Origin: an uncultured Lachnospiraceae bacterium
Lineage (GTDB): Bacteria > Bacillota > Clostridia > Lachnospirales > Lachnospiraceae
Assembly (NCBI GenBank): GCA_910585635.1
Contig: CAJUFE010000006.1
Location: 58,634 to 122,633, forward strand
Direction of reading: 5' to 3'
DNA length: 64,000 bases
Position numbers and translations under genes: made by a program. Below are positions 7,935 through 15,825 of the stretch, one piece after another (within the stretch, counting starts at the first letter, position 1; each line of letters starts with the position of its first letter). Below the pieces are notes generated by a model. The model did no database searches, was not told where the DNA came from, and saw only the letters and a list, made by a program, of their open reading frames with translations.

Positions 7935-8879
7935 TCAATCCAGCACCAGGCGTGCCGCCCCGTAGATCCCGGCGTCGTTGCCCAGCTTAGCCAGAGCCAG
8001 GAGCGCTTTCTTAGAGGAGATGGTGGTATACTGCTGATAATACCGTTCGATCACATCGATCAGGAACTGCCCCGCCTTAGACACGCCGCCGCCGATGACG
8101 AAAGCCTCCGGATCCACGGTCAGCGCTACCTGTGCCAGGGCGATCCCCAGATAGCGGCCCACGGTCTCCATCACCATGTTCGCCATGGCATCCCCTGCCT
8201 TTGCGCAGTCCAGCACATCCTTAGCTGTGATCGCCTCGCCGAAGGTACGCATATCCGACGGCCCGTCCAGAGCGGCCATGGTCCTCCTGGCTTCCCGGGC
8301 GATCCCTGTGGCCGACGCCACCTGTTCTAAGCAGCCGACGCCGCCGCAGTTGCAGTGCTCCTTCTCGCCGTCCCGGACATGGATATGGCCGATCTCGCCG
8401 CCTAAGCCATGCTTTCCGGCGATGATCTTCTCGTCGATGATGACCCCGCCGCCGACGCCTGTCCCTAACGTGACCATCACGATATCGCTGTAGCCTTTAC
8501 CGCCGCCCTGCCACATCTCGCCCAGAGCGGCTACATTGGCATCATTCCCGCTGCGCACCGGGATCCCGCCCAGCAGACGCTCTAATTCCTGCTGGGGGTT
8601 CATGTCCTTCCAGCCTAAGTTCACGCATACCTCCACATAGCCGTCCGGCATCACCGGTCCGGGGACGCCCATGCCGGCCCCTGCTACATCCTCCTTGGCG
8701 ATCTCCATCTCCTGGAGCTTTGCAAGGATGGCCGAGGCGACGTCAGGCAGGATATATCTCCCGCCCTCTTCCTTCCTGGTGGGAACCTCCCACTTCTCCA
8801 GCAGGGATCCGTCTGTCTTAAAGATCCCCAGCTTCACCGTCGTTCCTCCGATGTCGATCCCAATACATTTTTTCTCCAT
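7935..8879 (-). CDS. glcK: ROK-family glucokinase
   Basis: 314 residues of the ROK kinase fold. Visible are the ATP phosphate-binding loop IGIDIGGTTVKLGIF at the N-terminus, the NDANVAALGE segment with the catalytic Asp, the TLGTGVGGGVI loop, and the ROK zinc motif HCNCGGVGCLEQ. It phosphorylates glucose in the cytosol with ATP. The start is ATG at 8879, with AAAGGAG nine bases upstream; an earlier in-frame ATG at 8888 abuts that site and is unlikely. It lies behind a DUF5711 gene and in front of a terminator. Confidence 0.92.
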   Translation of the reverse strand: MEKKCIGIDIGGTTVKLGIFKTDGSLLEKWEVPTRKEEGGRYILPDVASAILAKLQEMEIAKEDVAGAGMGVPGPVMPDGYVEVCVNLGWKDMNPQQELERLLGGIPVRSGNDANVAALGEMWQGGGKGYSDIVMVTLGTGVGGGVIIDEKIIAGKHGLGGEIGHIHVRDGEKEHCNCGGVGCLEQVASATGIAREARRTMAALDGPSDMRTFGEAITAKDVLDCAKAGDAMANMVMETVGRYLGIALAQVALTVDPEAFVIGGGVSKAGQFLIDVIERYYQQYTTISSKKALLALAKLGNDAGIYGAARLVLD

Positions 8880-8906
8880 GTCTTTCATCTCCTTTATTTT
8901 TGTCCC

Positions 8907-10226
8907 CTATCGCTGCAGTGTGATCTCCCGCATCTTCTGCGGGCCGGTCACGATAAAGCTGTTGGGGTGTCTTCCTAGGGTCACTTTGTCCACTCCGTCC
9001 TCGAAGCTGGCGGTGAACACTTCCGTCCCGAACAGGTTATAAGCCTTAAAGCTGCTCTCATCCCACAGAAGGACACGCTCTCCGCTCATGGCCACATGCC
9101 GGTATCGGAAGTCAAACTCCTTCTTAAGGACCAGATCCCCGGTGGGACGGTAGATCTCCATGCGGTAAGGATATTCCCCCTCCGCATTAGCCAGGATCAT
9201 CCCCACGTATCCGCTGGAATAGAACAAGCTCAAGATATCACTCTCCACCATGACCTGCCGCAAGATCTCCGGTGAGGTCAGGTTCTTCGAGCTGAAAAAG
9301 GTCAATCCTTTATCCGAGCAGGCAAAGGAATACACATCATCCAAAAAATGGACCCGCGGCACGATCCCGCCTGCAAAGGGCTCGTCAAAACCGCCTACGA
9401 TCCTGGTGGGCCCGGTATTTTTCCCTACCTCGGAAAAATTATAGAACACCACCCGGCAGTCCAGCATGCCATTGTTCATATACATATAGGAGCAGAGGAT
9501 CTGGGTCCCGTCTGGTGAAAGGCTGATATCGATCGGATAACCGTCCCCGGACAGCTTGACCTTGACCGTGATATCCAGGGCGGCTCCATCCTTTCGGAAC
9601 CAGGCGATATAGTTAGATCTGGGATCCTCCAGGATCGCTGCCGCTACCCCTTTTCCGGAAACACTGACCTTTAAGATCGGCAATAAGGCGGTCGCCACCC
9701 CCTGACAGCCGTTCTTATCAAAGATATAGATCGCGGTCCCCTGCTGGTCGGCCACCACCGCATAGTCCCCATTGACCGCGGCGATAGGGGACCGCATCTC
9801 GTAGGTCTGCACCCACACCGTCTTCCCCCTGGCGTCGATATAGGATGCGCCGTCCTTCGTATAGCGGATGATATTCTCGCCAAAATCCAGGTAGCCCACG
9901 AAGGTGCTCTCCGTCTGCGCTGCGCCCTCTCCCTCAGCGAACAGGTCCTGCTCCCAGGAAATGCTGTACTCCGTATACTGATGATATCTCTTCCAATAAA
10001 AGGTCCCGCCGGACACTGCAGCCGTGAGCACCAGGACGACCAGGGCGACGATCCCCCACCGCTTCAGCCTCGTACCCTGCCGCTGTCCTTCCCGCTCCTC
10101 CTCGCCTTCCTCGTCCTCCTCATCAAAAGGCCCTGGATAGGAGCCTCCCCTGCCATGGTCAGATACGATCTGTCTGCGCAGCTGCTGCTTCTTCATTTCC
10201 CGGTTCATGGGGTTCATGTTATCCAT
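8907..10226 (-). CDS. DUF5711 family membrane-anchored protein
   Basis: 439 residues: a charged N-terminal cytoplasmic part of about 60 residues, one membrane helix (WGIVALVVLVLTAAVSGGTFYW) and a large extracytoplasmic region with repeated beta-propeller-like strands (FGENIIRYTKDGASYIDARGKTVW, YAVVADQQGTAIYIFDKNG, LLWDESSFKAYNLFGTEVF). This architecture matches the uncharacterised DUF5711 family of Lachnospiraceae. No enzymatic motif is visible. It is linked to glcK by a short gap and probably co-transcribed, but a role in sugar metabolism is not implied by the sequence. Confidence 0.8.
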   Translation of the reverse strand: MDNMNPMNREMKKQQLRRQIVSDHGRGGSYPGPFDEEDEEGEEEREGQRQGTRLKRWGIVALVVLVLTAAVSGGTFYWKRYHQYTEYSISWEQDLFAEGEGAAQTESTFVGYLDFGENIIRYTKDGASYIDARGKTVWVQTYEMRSPIAAVNGDYAVVADQQGTAIYIFDKNGCQGVATALLPILKVSVSGKGVAAAILEDPRSNYIAWFRKDGAALDITVKVKLSGDGYPIDISLSPDGTQILCSYMYMNNGMLDCRVVFYNFSEVGKNTGPTRIVGGFDEPFAGGIVPRVHFLDDVYSFACSDKGLTFFSSKNLTSPEILRQVMVESDILSLFYSSGYVGMILANAEGEYPYRMEIYRPTGDLVLKKEFDFRYRHVAMSGERVLLWDESSFKAYNLFGTEVFTASFEDGVDKVTLGRHPNSFIVTGPQKMREITLQR

Positions 10227-10276
10227 GGGTATCTCCTAACCTTTATTTCCGCGAGTGATAAGCCTTGTACCGCGAG

Positions 10277-10314
10277 GATCAAAGGACCCGCTGCTCACAG
10301 CGGGAGCCTTGATC
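10277..10314 (-). other. strong hairpin in the DUF5711 5' leader
   Basis: Nested inverted repeat: outer arms GATCAAAGG/CCTTGATC, inner arms CCCGCTG/CAGCGGG around CTCA. There is no U-run, so a leader or mRNA-stability structure fits better than a terminator. A TATAAT hexamer (10335-10330, minus strand) lies just upstream of it, without a convincing -35. Confidence 0.5.
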
Positions 10315-10411
10315 ACGGCTTGTGTGGATATTATACATCATTTTGCAAGAATGCGCACCTTATTTTTGCGGTGCGGCCGCTAGATCATCTGCTGCCCGCC
10401 GGCGGGCCTCT

Positions 10412-12058
10412 CTACGGTACGATCAACCTCCTCCCCGCTTCCAGCATATCGATATCCTCCAGCCCATTGATCTGGCAGATCTCCTCTACCTTGCTCAGGT
10501 TCTGATATAGCTTAAAGCAGATCCCATAGAGGGTCTCTCCGGGCTGGACGATGTAGACGCCTTGTCCGGGAGCCGGCTCCAGCTGGCGGGCTGCGAAGGC
10601 TTCTGTGGCCTGTGGGGAGTCTCCTCCATCCGCCTTCTGGCTGTCCTCTGGCTGCGGGGCTTTATCTTGTCCGCCCTCGCCCTGTACGTCCGCCGAAGCT
10701 TCCTGGCCTTTGACCTGTTCTCCGGCCGCGTTGACGGTGACTGCGCTCTCGGTACCCCCACTCTGCGCCTGGCCGCTATGCCCGCCTGTCTGGCCATTTG
10801 CTGTACCCTCTTTGCTATCCGTTCCACCGGCTTCTGCCGAGACCCCTTCCCCGCTGGCTGTCACAGGGAGCTCGGTGCCGGCAGCAGCCCCCTCGCCGCC
10901 TGACGCAGGAGCTCCTTCTCCGCCGGATGCAGAAGCTCCTTCTCCGCCGGGCGCAGGAGCTCCTTCTCCTGGGGCAACGGCTCCTTCTCCATCGTCCGAC
11001 GCAGCGCCTCCATCACCTTCAGCCGCCGTGCTTTCATCCAGCCAGAAGAGCGGCCCCTCGCCGCCTGTTGTCAGACTGTCCTGTCCGGCAGGGACCGTGG
11101 GGAAGATCCCTCCGGGCGCTTCCTCCAGTATGATCTGGGAGGGGTCGTGGGCGGATGCAGTGCCTCCGGGCCGGGCGGCATCGTCCGAGAGGGAAGGGCC
11201 TGAGGCCGCCCCGGCGTCTCCCGGGCCGCTCAGATCGAACCCGGCCCTGGCCAGATATCCCTTACCGGCATCGGAGACTACCGGGAGGGCGGAGGCCATC
11301 ACCGTCTCCATATCCTTCATCTTTTCCGCGCTGTTCACCGCGGCCACGCCGCCAGCCAGGGCCAAGATCGCCAGGCAGGCACACATGCCCCGCAAAAAAT
11401 GGATAGTATGGTCCTGGCTATCGGCGATCTCCTTTTTCTTCTCCATCTTCTTGCGGAAATCCCGGATCACCGGGTCGCTGCCTCCGGCCTCCACCCGCTG
11501 GACATCCTTTCTGGACACCATATAATCCTGCATCATCTGGTTCCGCTCGTAATAGATGCAGTGTCCCCGGAGCTTATAAAAGCCGTCGCTGGAGGTTATG
11601 TAAAGTGCCTCCTCTCCTTCCAGCCCGCTGTTCAGGTACATCAGCTTATGCTTCCCGGAAAAATATTGGCTGTGCTGCTTCCAATAATCCAGGGGGCTTA
11701 AAAGGCAGCCAGGCACGCCGCAGAGGAACCAGCCCTGGACCGTCCGCTTGGGGAACATGTCCTCCATCTGCTGATAGGCCTTTTTCCAGGCCTCCTCCGA
11801 AAAGACCACCTTCTCCCCTTCCTCGGTCACGCCCTCCATCTCCAGGGCGCCATCGATGAAAACATAGGTAAGGCTGCCATGTTCTTCTGTACTCCCCAGC
11901 AATATCCCCGCCCGCAGGTCTTGTCCACCTGCCGGGAACAGCCTTTTCAGATAGGTGTTCACATAATCTTCCACATACACTCTGACAATATCATCCCGCT
12001 CCCCGATCTGCCGGATATTTTTCGGCAGCTTGGGATAGGGGTCATATAATCCTTCCAT
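10412..12058 (-). CDS. membrane-anchored protein with low-complexity linker and C-terminal LysM domain
   Basis: About 548 residues. The N-terminal ~225 residues look globular and cytoplasmic, then a membrane helix (GMCACLAILALAGGVAAVNS), then ~250 residues rich in Gly, Ala, Glu, Ser and Pro with tandem GGEGAPAS-like repeats, and finally a LysM module (YIVQPGETLYGICFKLYQNLSKVEEICQINGLEDIDMLEAGRRL). LysM binds peptidoglycan, so the protein probably tethers the membrane to the wall. The open frame extends to 12214, but ATG at 12058 has AGGTGG six bases upstream and the extension is not protein-like. The N-terminal domain is not recognised. Confidence 0.82.
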   Translation of the reverse strand: MEGLYDPYPKLPKNIRQIGERDDIVRVYVEDYVNTYLKRLFPAGGQDLRAGILLGSTEEHGSLTYVFIDGALEMEGVTEEGEKVVFSEEAWKKAYQQMEDMFPKRTVQGWFLCGVPGCLLSPLDYWKQHSQYFSGKHKLMYLNSGLEGEEALYITSSDGFYKLRGHCIYYERNQMMQDYMVSRKDVQRVEAGGSDPVIRDFRKKMEKKKEIADSQDHTIHFLRGMCACLAILALAGGVAAVNSAEKMKDMETVMASALPVVSDAGKGYLARAGFDLSGPGDAGAASGPSLSDDAARPGGTASAHDPSQIILEEAPGGIFPTVPAGQDSLTTGGEGPLFWLDESTAAEGDGGAASDDGEGAVAPGEGAPAPGGEGASASGGEGAPASGGEGAAAGTELPVTASGEGVSAEAGGTDSKEGTANGQTGGHSGQAQSGGTESAVTVNAAGEQVKGQEASADVQGEGGQDKAPQPEDSQKADGGDSPQATEAFAARQLEPAPGQGVYIVQPGETLYGICFKLYQNLSKVEEICQINGLEDIDMLEAGRRLIVP

Positions 12059-12148
12059 ACGATCCACCTGCCTTCCTAAACCTCCATGCACCGCCGACGG
12101 CCCGCCATCTTGCAGGGACGTCCCCCGGCGCACTTTGTTGTCTGTATG

Positions 12149-12181
12149 AGCATAGCACATCCTATTTACGAAGATTGTCAA
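12149..12181 (-). promoter_or_regulatory. possible promoter of the LysM gene
   Basis: A perfect TTGACA (12181-12176) reads toward the LysM gene, and an extended -10 TGCTATGCT (TATGCT at 12154-12149) follows. The 21-bp spacing is too long for a classical pair, so one of the two elements is probably coincidental. Confidence 0.3.
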
Positions 12182-12197
12182 ACTGCAGACGAAAGAT

Positions 12198-12821
12198 CTA
12201 TAAGTTTTCGACAAGGCCGATACTCTGGCAGATGCAATCCGCCATCCGCATCACTACCGACAAGCGGATGCTCTGGAGCATCACCGGGGACAGATCCCCA
12301 CAGCCCCCTACGATCCCGGTGATAAAGATATCTCCCACCTCGCTCAAGTCCTTACTGACCCCCAGCCCCGGCTTTAAAGAGCCTTTTCCTACTGTCACAT
12401 AGCCCACATGCTCCGCGCTCCCCACCGACGCGTCCACCGCGACCACCACCCGGTCCGGGAAATTCCTGTACACAAATTCCAGATACCGCTCCAGGTTCAT
12501 GGCATGGACCGGCCTGTCCAAAGTGCCGAACACAGCCACCCGCCGCCCCCGCTCTTTCTCCTGCAGCTTATGTCCGATCAAAGGCCCCAGGCTGTCCCCG
12601 GTGGACCGGTCGGTACCGATGCACAGGAACACCACGCCCGTCTTCCCCTTTTCCAGCTCCTCCTGGATCAGCTCCTCAAGCTTTTCGGCCAGCGCCTCCG
12701 GATGGAACTCCGGTCTCGTATTATAGTAGTAGATCTCTGGCATGGACCGAAATCCCAGGTAGCTCTCCTCGAACGACCGCACCATCGGCATACCCTGCCG
12801 GATGTCCTGCAATAACCCCAT
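12198..12821 (-). CDS. yyaC: spore protease YyaC family protein
   Basis: 207 residues matching the YyaC/DUF1256 family of sporulation proteins. Typical segments are VFLCIGTDRSTGDSLGPLIG, VFGTLDRPVHAMNLERYL, VVAVDASVGSAEHVGYVTVGKGSLKPG and VGDIFITGIVGG. The fold resembles germination-protease/hydrogenase-maturation-protease-like proteins; I do not know a proven activity. ATG at 12821 follows directly after the U-run of the trmL terminator, and its GGCAGG ribosome site is in the terminator stem. An in-frame ATG twelve codons later (12785) with AGGG seven bases upstream is a good alternative start. Presence of yyaC indicates a spore former. Confidence 0.88.
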   Translation of the reverse strand: MGLLQDIRQGMPMVRSFEESYLGFRSMPEIYYYNTRPEFHPEALAEKLEELIQEELEKGKTGVVFLCIGTDRSTGDSLGPLIGHKLQEKERGRRVAVFGTLDRPVHAMNLERYLEFVYRNFPDRVVVAVDASVGSAEHVGYVTVGKGSLKPGLGVSKDLSEVGDIFITGIVGGCGDLSPVMLQSIRLSVVMRMADCICQSIGLVENL

Positions 12822-12870
12822 AAAAAAACCTGCCTTTACCTGTTTTCTCTATTATAGGTAAATGGCAGGT
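12822..12870 (-). terminator. trmL terminator, overlapping yyaC leader
   Basis: Minus-strand hairpin: 5' arm 12870-12856 (ACCTGCCATTTACCT), 14-base loop, 3' arm 12841-12828 (AGGTAAAGGCAGGT), followed by seven T. It begins 16 bp after the trmL stop and ends at the yyaC start codon. Confidence 0.85.
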
Positions 12871-12879
12871 CATTTATTC
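12850..12879 (-). promoter_or_regulatory. candidate forespore (sigma-F/G type) promoter of yyaC
   Basis: GAATA (12879-12875), 18-bp spacer, TATAATA (12856-12850) on the minus strand. This fits the sigma-G consensus GHATR-N18-CATNMTA at all but one position. As I recall, yyaC is forespore-expressed in Bacillus. The -10 lies in the loop of the trmL terminator. Confidence 0.4.
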
Positions 12880-12886
12880 ATTTTTC

Positions 12887-13396
12887 TTATTGCTTTTCAG
12901 GGGAGTCCCGCCAGTGGAGGTGATGGAGCTGTCCTTCCATGGTCATCTTCTCAAAGCCGTTCTGACGCAGCGCCTCGTAGAGCAGGACCGCCACAGAATT
13001 GGACAGATTTAACGAACGGATGTCGCCCCACATGGGGATCCGCACACAGGACTCCGGGCAGCGGACCAGGATCTCCTCCGGGATCCCCCGGCTCTCCGGC
13101 CCGAACATCAGATAACAATCCGGCTCGTAGTGGACCTCCGTATAGATCCTCCGAGCTTTTGTGGTGGCCATATACAGCTTAGCGCCAGGGTTCCTCGCAA
13201 GAAAATCCGGAAAGTCCGCGTAGACGGTCACATCCAGCTTATCCCAGTAATCTAACCCCGCCCGCTTTAAGGCCTTCTCATTGATCTTAAAGCCCAGGGG
13301 CTCGATCAAATGGAGCCTGGTGCCTGTGGCCACGCAGGTCCTCCCGATATTTCCCGTATTCGCCGGCATCTCCGGCTCATAGAGCACGATATCCAT
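12887..13396 (-). CDS. trmL: tRNA (cytidine(34)-2'-O)-methyltransferase TrmL
   Basis: 169 residues, the usual length for this SPOUT methyltransferase. It starts with MDIVLYEPEMPANTGNIGRTC and has the knot motifs LMFGPESRGIPEEIL and IPMWGDIRSLNLSNSVAVLLYE, which bind S-adenosylmethionine. It 2'-O-methylates the wobble cytidine or uridine of tRNA-Leu. The start codon lies 2 bp past the aminotransferase stop, and a strong terminator follows. Confidence 0.93.
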   Translation of the reverse strand: MDIVLYEPEMPANTGNIGRTCVATGTRLHLIEPLGFKINEKALKRAGLDYWDKLDVTVYADFPDFLARNPGAKLYMATTKARRIYTEVHYEPDCYLMFGPESRGIPEEILVRCPESCVRIPMWGDIRSLNLSNSVAVLLYEALRQNGFEKMTMEGQLHHLHWRDSPEKQ

Positions 13397-13398
13397 GG

Positions 13399-14568
13399 TC
13401 AGCCCTTTCCGTCAAGCCGCCGGATAAAACGCTCCATGCGCCCCAGTGCTTCCTTCAGGCTATCCAGAGAGTAGGCGTAGGAGATCCGCAGATAGCCTTC
13501 CCCGCAGTCTCCAAAGGCTGTCCCGGGGACCACTGCCACCTTCTCCTCCTGCAAAAGCCGGGTGGCGAACTCGTCGGAGGTCATGCCGAACCGCCTGATG
13601 CTGGGGAACGCATAGAAGGCGCCGAAGGGCTCAAAGCAACTCAGGCCCATCTCCTTGAAGGCGTGCAGCAGATACCGGCGCCTCTGGTCATAAGACTCCC
13701 GCATGACCGCCACATCCTTATCCCCGTTCCTCAAGGCGGCTATGGCCGCATACTGGCTGGTAGTGGGCGCGCACATGATCGCGAACTGGTGGACCTTCAG
13801 CATCTGGGCCAGGATCCGGGCCGGTGCACAGGCATAGCCTAACCGCCAGCCGGTCATGGCATAAGCCTTGGAAAAACCGTTGATCATCACGGTCCGCTCC
13901 CGCATGCCGGGAAGGGAGGCGATGGACACATGCTCATGGCCGTAGGTCAGCTCCGCGTAGATCTCGTCGGAAAGGATGAATAGATCCTTCTCCTCCACGA
14001 TCCGGGCGATCTGCTCCAGCTCCTGGCGGTCCATGACCGCGCCGGTAGGGTTATTAGGGAAGGGCAGCACCAGGAGCTTCGTCTTAGGCGTGATCTTCTC
14101 TAAAAGCTTTTCCGGGGTCAGCTTGAACTGATCCTTCTCCTCCAGACAGATCACCACCGGCTTCCCGTCCGCCAATATGGTGCAGGGCATGTAGGAGACG
14201 AAGCTGGGCTGAGGGATCAGCACTTCATCCCCGGGGTCCAGCATGGCGCGCATGGCGGCGTCGATCGCCTCGCTGCCGCCTACAGTCACCATCACTTCCT
14301 TGACCGGGTCATAGGAGACCCCCATCCGCCGCTCCACATAGGCGCTGATCTCCTGCCGCAGCTCCTTCACCCCTGCGTTAGCCGTATAAAAGGTCCGGCC
14401 CTTTTCCAGAGAGTAGATCCCCTCCTCCCGGATGTGCCAGGGCGTATCAAAATCCGGCTCGCCCACACCTAAGGATACCGCGTCCTTCATCTCGCTGACG
14501 ATATCAAAAAACTTCCGGATCCCGGAAGGCGGGATCGCTACGATCTTTTCCGACAATGGGTTCCTCAT
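13399..14568 (-). CDS. PLP-dependent class I/II aminotransferase
   Basis: 389 residues of fold-type I aminotransferase. Motifs are MVTVGGSEAIDAAMRAMLDPGDEVLIPQPSF, PNNPTGAVMD, LSDEIYAELTYG and the PLP-lysine segment NGFSKAYAMTGWRLGY. The family covers aspartate, aromatic and alanine-type transaminases, and the exact amino acid cannot be assigned. The start overlaps the stop of the Lrp regulator gene (ATGA), so the two are translationally coupled and the regulator probably controls it. Confidence 0.9.
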   Translation of the reverse strand: MRNPLSEKIVAIPPSGIRKFFDIVSEMKDAVSLGVGEPDFDTPWHIREEGIYSLEKGRTFYTANAGVKELRQEISAYVERRMGVSYDPVKEVMVTVGGSEAIDAAMRAMLDPGDEVLIPQPSFVSYMPCTILADGKPVVICLEEKDQFKLTPEKLLEKITPKTKLLVLPFPNNPTGAVMDRQELEQIARIVEEKDLFILSDEIYAELTYGHEHVSIASLPGMRERTVMINGFSKAYAMTGWRLGYACAPARILAQMLKVHQFAIMCAPTTSQYAAIAALRNGDKDVAVMRESYDQRRRYLLHAFKEMGLSCFEPFGAFYAFPSIRRFGMTSDEFATRLLQEEKVAVVPGTAFGDCGEGYLRISYAYSLDSLKEALGRMERFIRRLDGKG

Positions 14569-15047
14569 GGTGTGATCAGCATCCTTTCATCCTGGACCGT
14601 CTCGGCGATGATCGTCCCATGGTCCTTGTATTTTTTCAACACGAAATGGGTAGCCGTGCTCAGCACCGTCTCCATGGGGGACAGCTTTTCTGAGACGAAC
14701 TGGGCCACCTGGCGCATGGTCTTTCCCTCGATGAACACGGTGAGATCATAAGCGCCCGACATCAGGTACACCGCGTTCACCTCGCTGTACTGATAGATGC
14801 GCTCCGCGATCTTGTCAAAGCCCATCCCTCTCTGGGGGGTCACCTTCACCTCGATCAGCGCCACCACCTTCTCTTCGCTGGTATTGTCCCAGTTGATCAA
14901 GGTGTGGTAGCCGCAGATGATATGCTCCTTTTCCATGGCCGCGATCTCATTAGCCACCGCCACCTCACTCTCTCCCAGCAGGATCGCCAGGTCCTTTATA
15001 TCGATGCGGCTGTTCTTTTCGATCACCGCTAAGATCTTCTCTCGCAT
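14565..15047 (-). CDS. Lrp/AsnC-family transcriptional regulator
   Basis: 160 residues: an N-terminal winged helix (LAVIEKNSRIDIKDLAILLGESEVAVANEIAAMEKEHIICGYHTLINW) and a C-terminal RAM/ligand-binding domain (VVALIEVKVTPQRGMGFDKIAERI, VYLMSGAYDLTVFIEG). Such regulators sense amino acids and act as multimers. The four-base overlap with the aminotransferase gene suggests a local feedback pair. GGAGGAG precedes the ATG. Confidence 0.9.
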   Translation of the reverse strand: MREKILAVIEKNSRIDIKDLAILLGESEVAVANEIAAMEKEHIICGYHTLINWDNTSEEKVVALIEVKVTPQRGMGFDKIAERIYQYSEVNAVYLMSGAYDLTVFIEGKTMRQVAQFVSEKLSPMETVLSTATHFVLKKYKDHGTIIAETVQDERMLITP

Positions 15048-15098
15048 AACTACTCCTCCGTCCTTCCTTTTCTATGGTCTCCCTGGGCGCGGCCGCTT

Positions 15099-15740
15099 TC
15101 ATGTGACCGGCAGGCCGGTCATGGACAGCAGCTGCTGTGCCCTCTCTCGCCCCAAAAGCCGAACGACCTCATCCTCCCTGGGACGCTCCAGGTAGCCGGT
15201 CACCTCCCCGTGACAGATCTTCCTGGCCGACCCGGCCTCCACGGTGCCGATGACCGCCGCCGTGATCTGCCACGCCCCGCAGGCTTCTGCCAGCCGTCCC
15301 CCATTGTCCGCCGTCAGGAGCAGACAGTTCCCGCACCAGAGGCGGTAGGGGTTGCAGCCGCACCGCTCGCTGAGCTCCACTGTTCCCTGTCCTATGGGGA
15401 TCCTCCGCAGGGAAAAGGCGACGCCTACCCCCCAGGCTGCGGAAGCGTCCCAGATCGCCCGCAAGATCCCGCCTTCTCCGACTGCCATGATCGTTGCCGC
15501 TCCCTGCTTTCGCAGCTGTCCGATATAGGGAGCCACCTTTGGCTCCCGGGTATCTTCCAGCTTCCTGCTGTAGCTTTTGGAGAACCAGCCGGTCAGCTGC
15601 TCCCTGTAGGCGGCCGCCAGGATCCGGGTCCCTAACTGCCCCACCGGACCCGCTACCAGCAGGTCCTGGCCCGGTCTAGCCTGACGGGCCTCCTTGGGCC
15701 CTGCAGATGTTCCCTGACCCGTTCCTTCCATATTGTACAT
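15099..15740 (-). CDS. AIR-synthase-related C-terminal domain protein
   Basis: 213 residues resembling only the C-terminal half of the PurM/HypE/SelD superfamily: GAATIMAVGEGGILRAIWDASAAWGVGVAFSLRRIPIGQGTVELSERCGCNPYRLWCGNCLLLTADNGGRLAEACGAWQ split by loops, then ITAAVIGTVEAGSAR. The N-terminal ATP-binding half is absent, so an independent synthase activity is doubtful. The start is ATG at 15740 with GGGGAGGAACG; the frame is open to 15797. It sits between VanW and Lrp genes in a housekeeping run. The function is unknown. Confidence 0.7.
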   Translation of the reverse strand: MYNMEGTGQGTSAGPKEARQARPGQDLLVAGPVGQLGTRILAAAYREQLTGWFSKSYSRKLEDTREPKVAPYIGQLRKQGAATIMAVGEGGILRAIWDASAAWGVGVAFSLRRIPIGQGTVELSERCGCNPYRLWCGNCLLLTADNGGRLAEACGAWQITAAVIGTVEAGSARKICHGEVTGYLERPREDEVVRLLGRERAQQLLSMTGLPVT

Positions 15741-15825
15741 CGTTCCTCCCCGACCAGAGAGCCTTCCTCCTGATCTGCTCGGCACGTCTTTCCTCACCGA
15801 CCGGAAAGCGTTCTTCTCACTGGGC

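Noticed and set aside
10605..11525. 306-codon plus-strand ORF opposite the LysM linker
   Set aside because: Low-complexity Ser/Pro shadow of the Gly/Ala/Glu repeats on the real strand.
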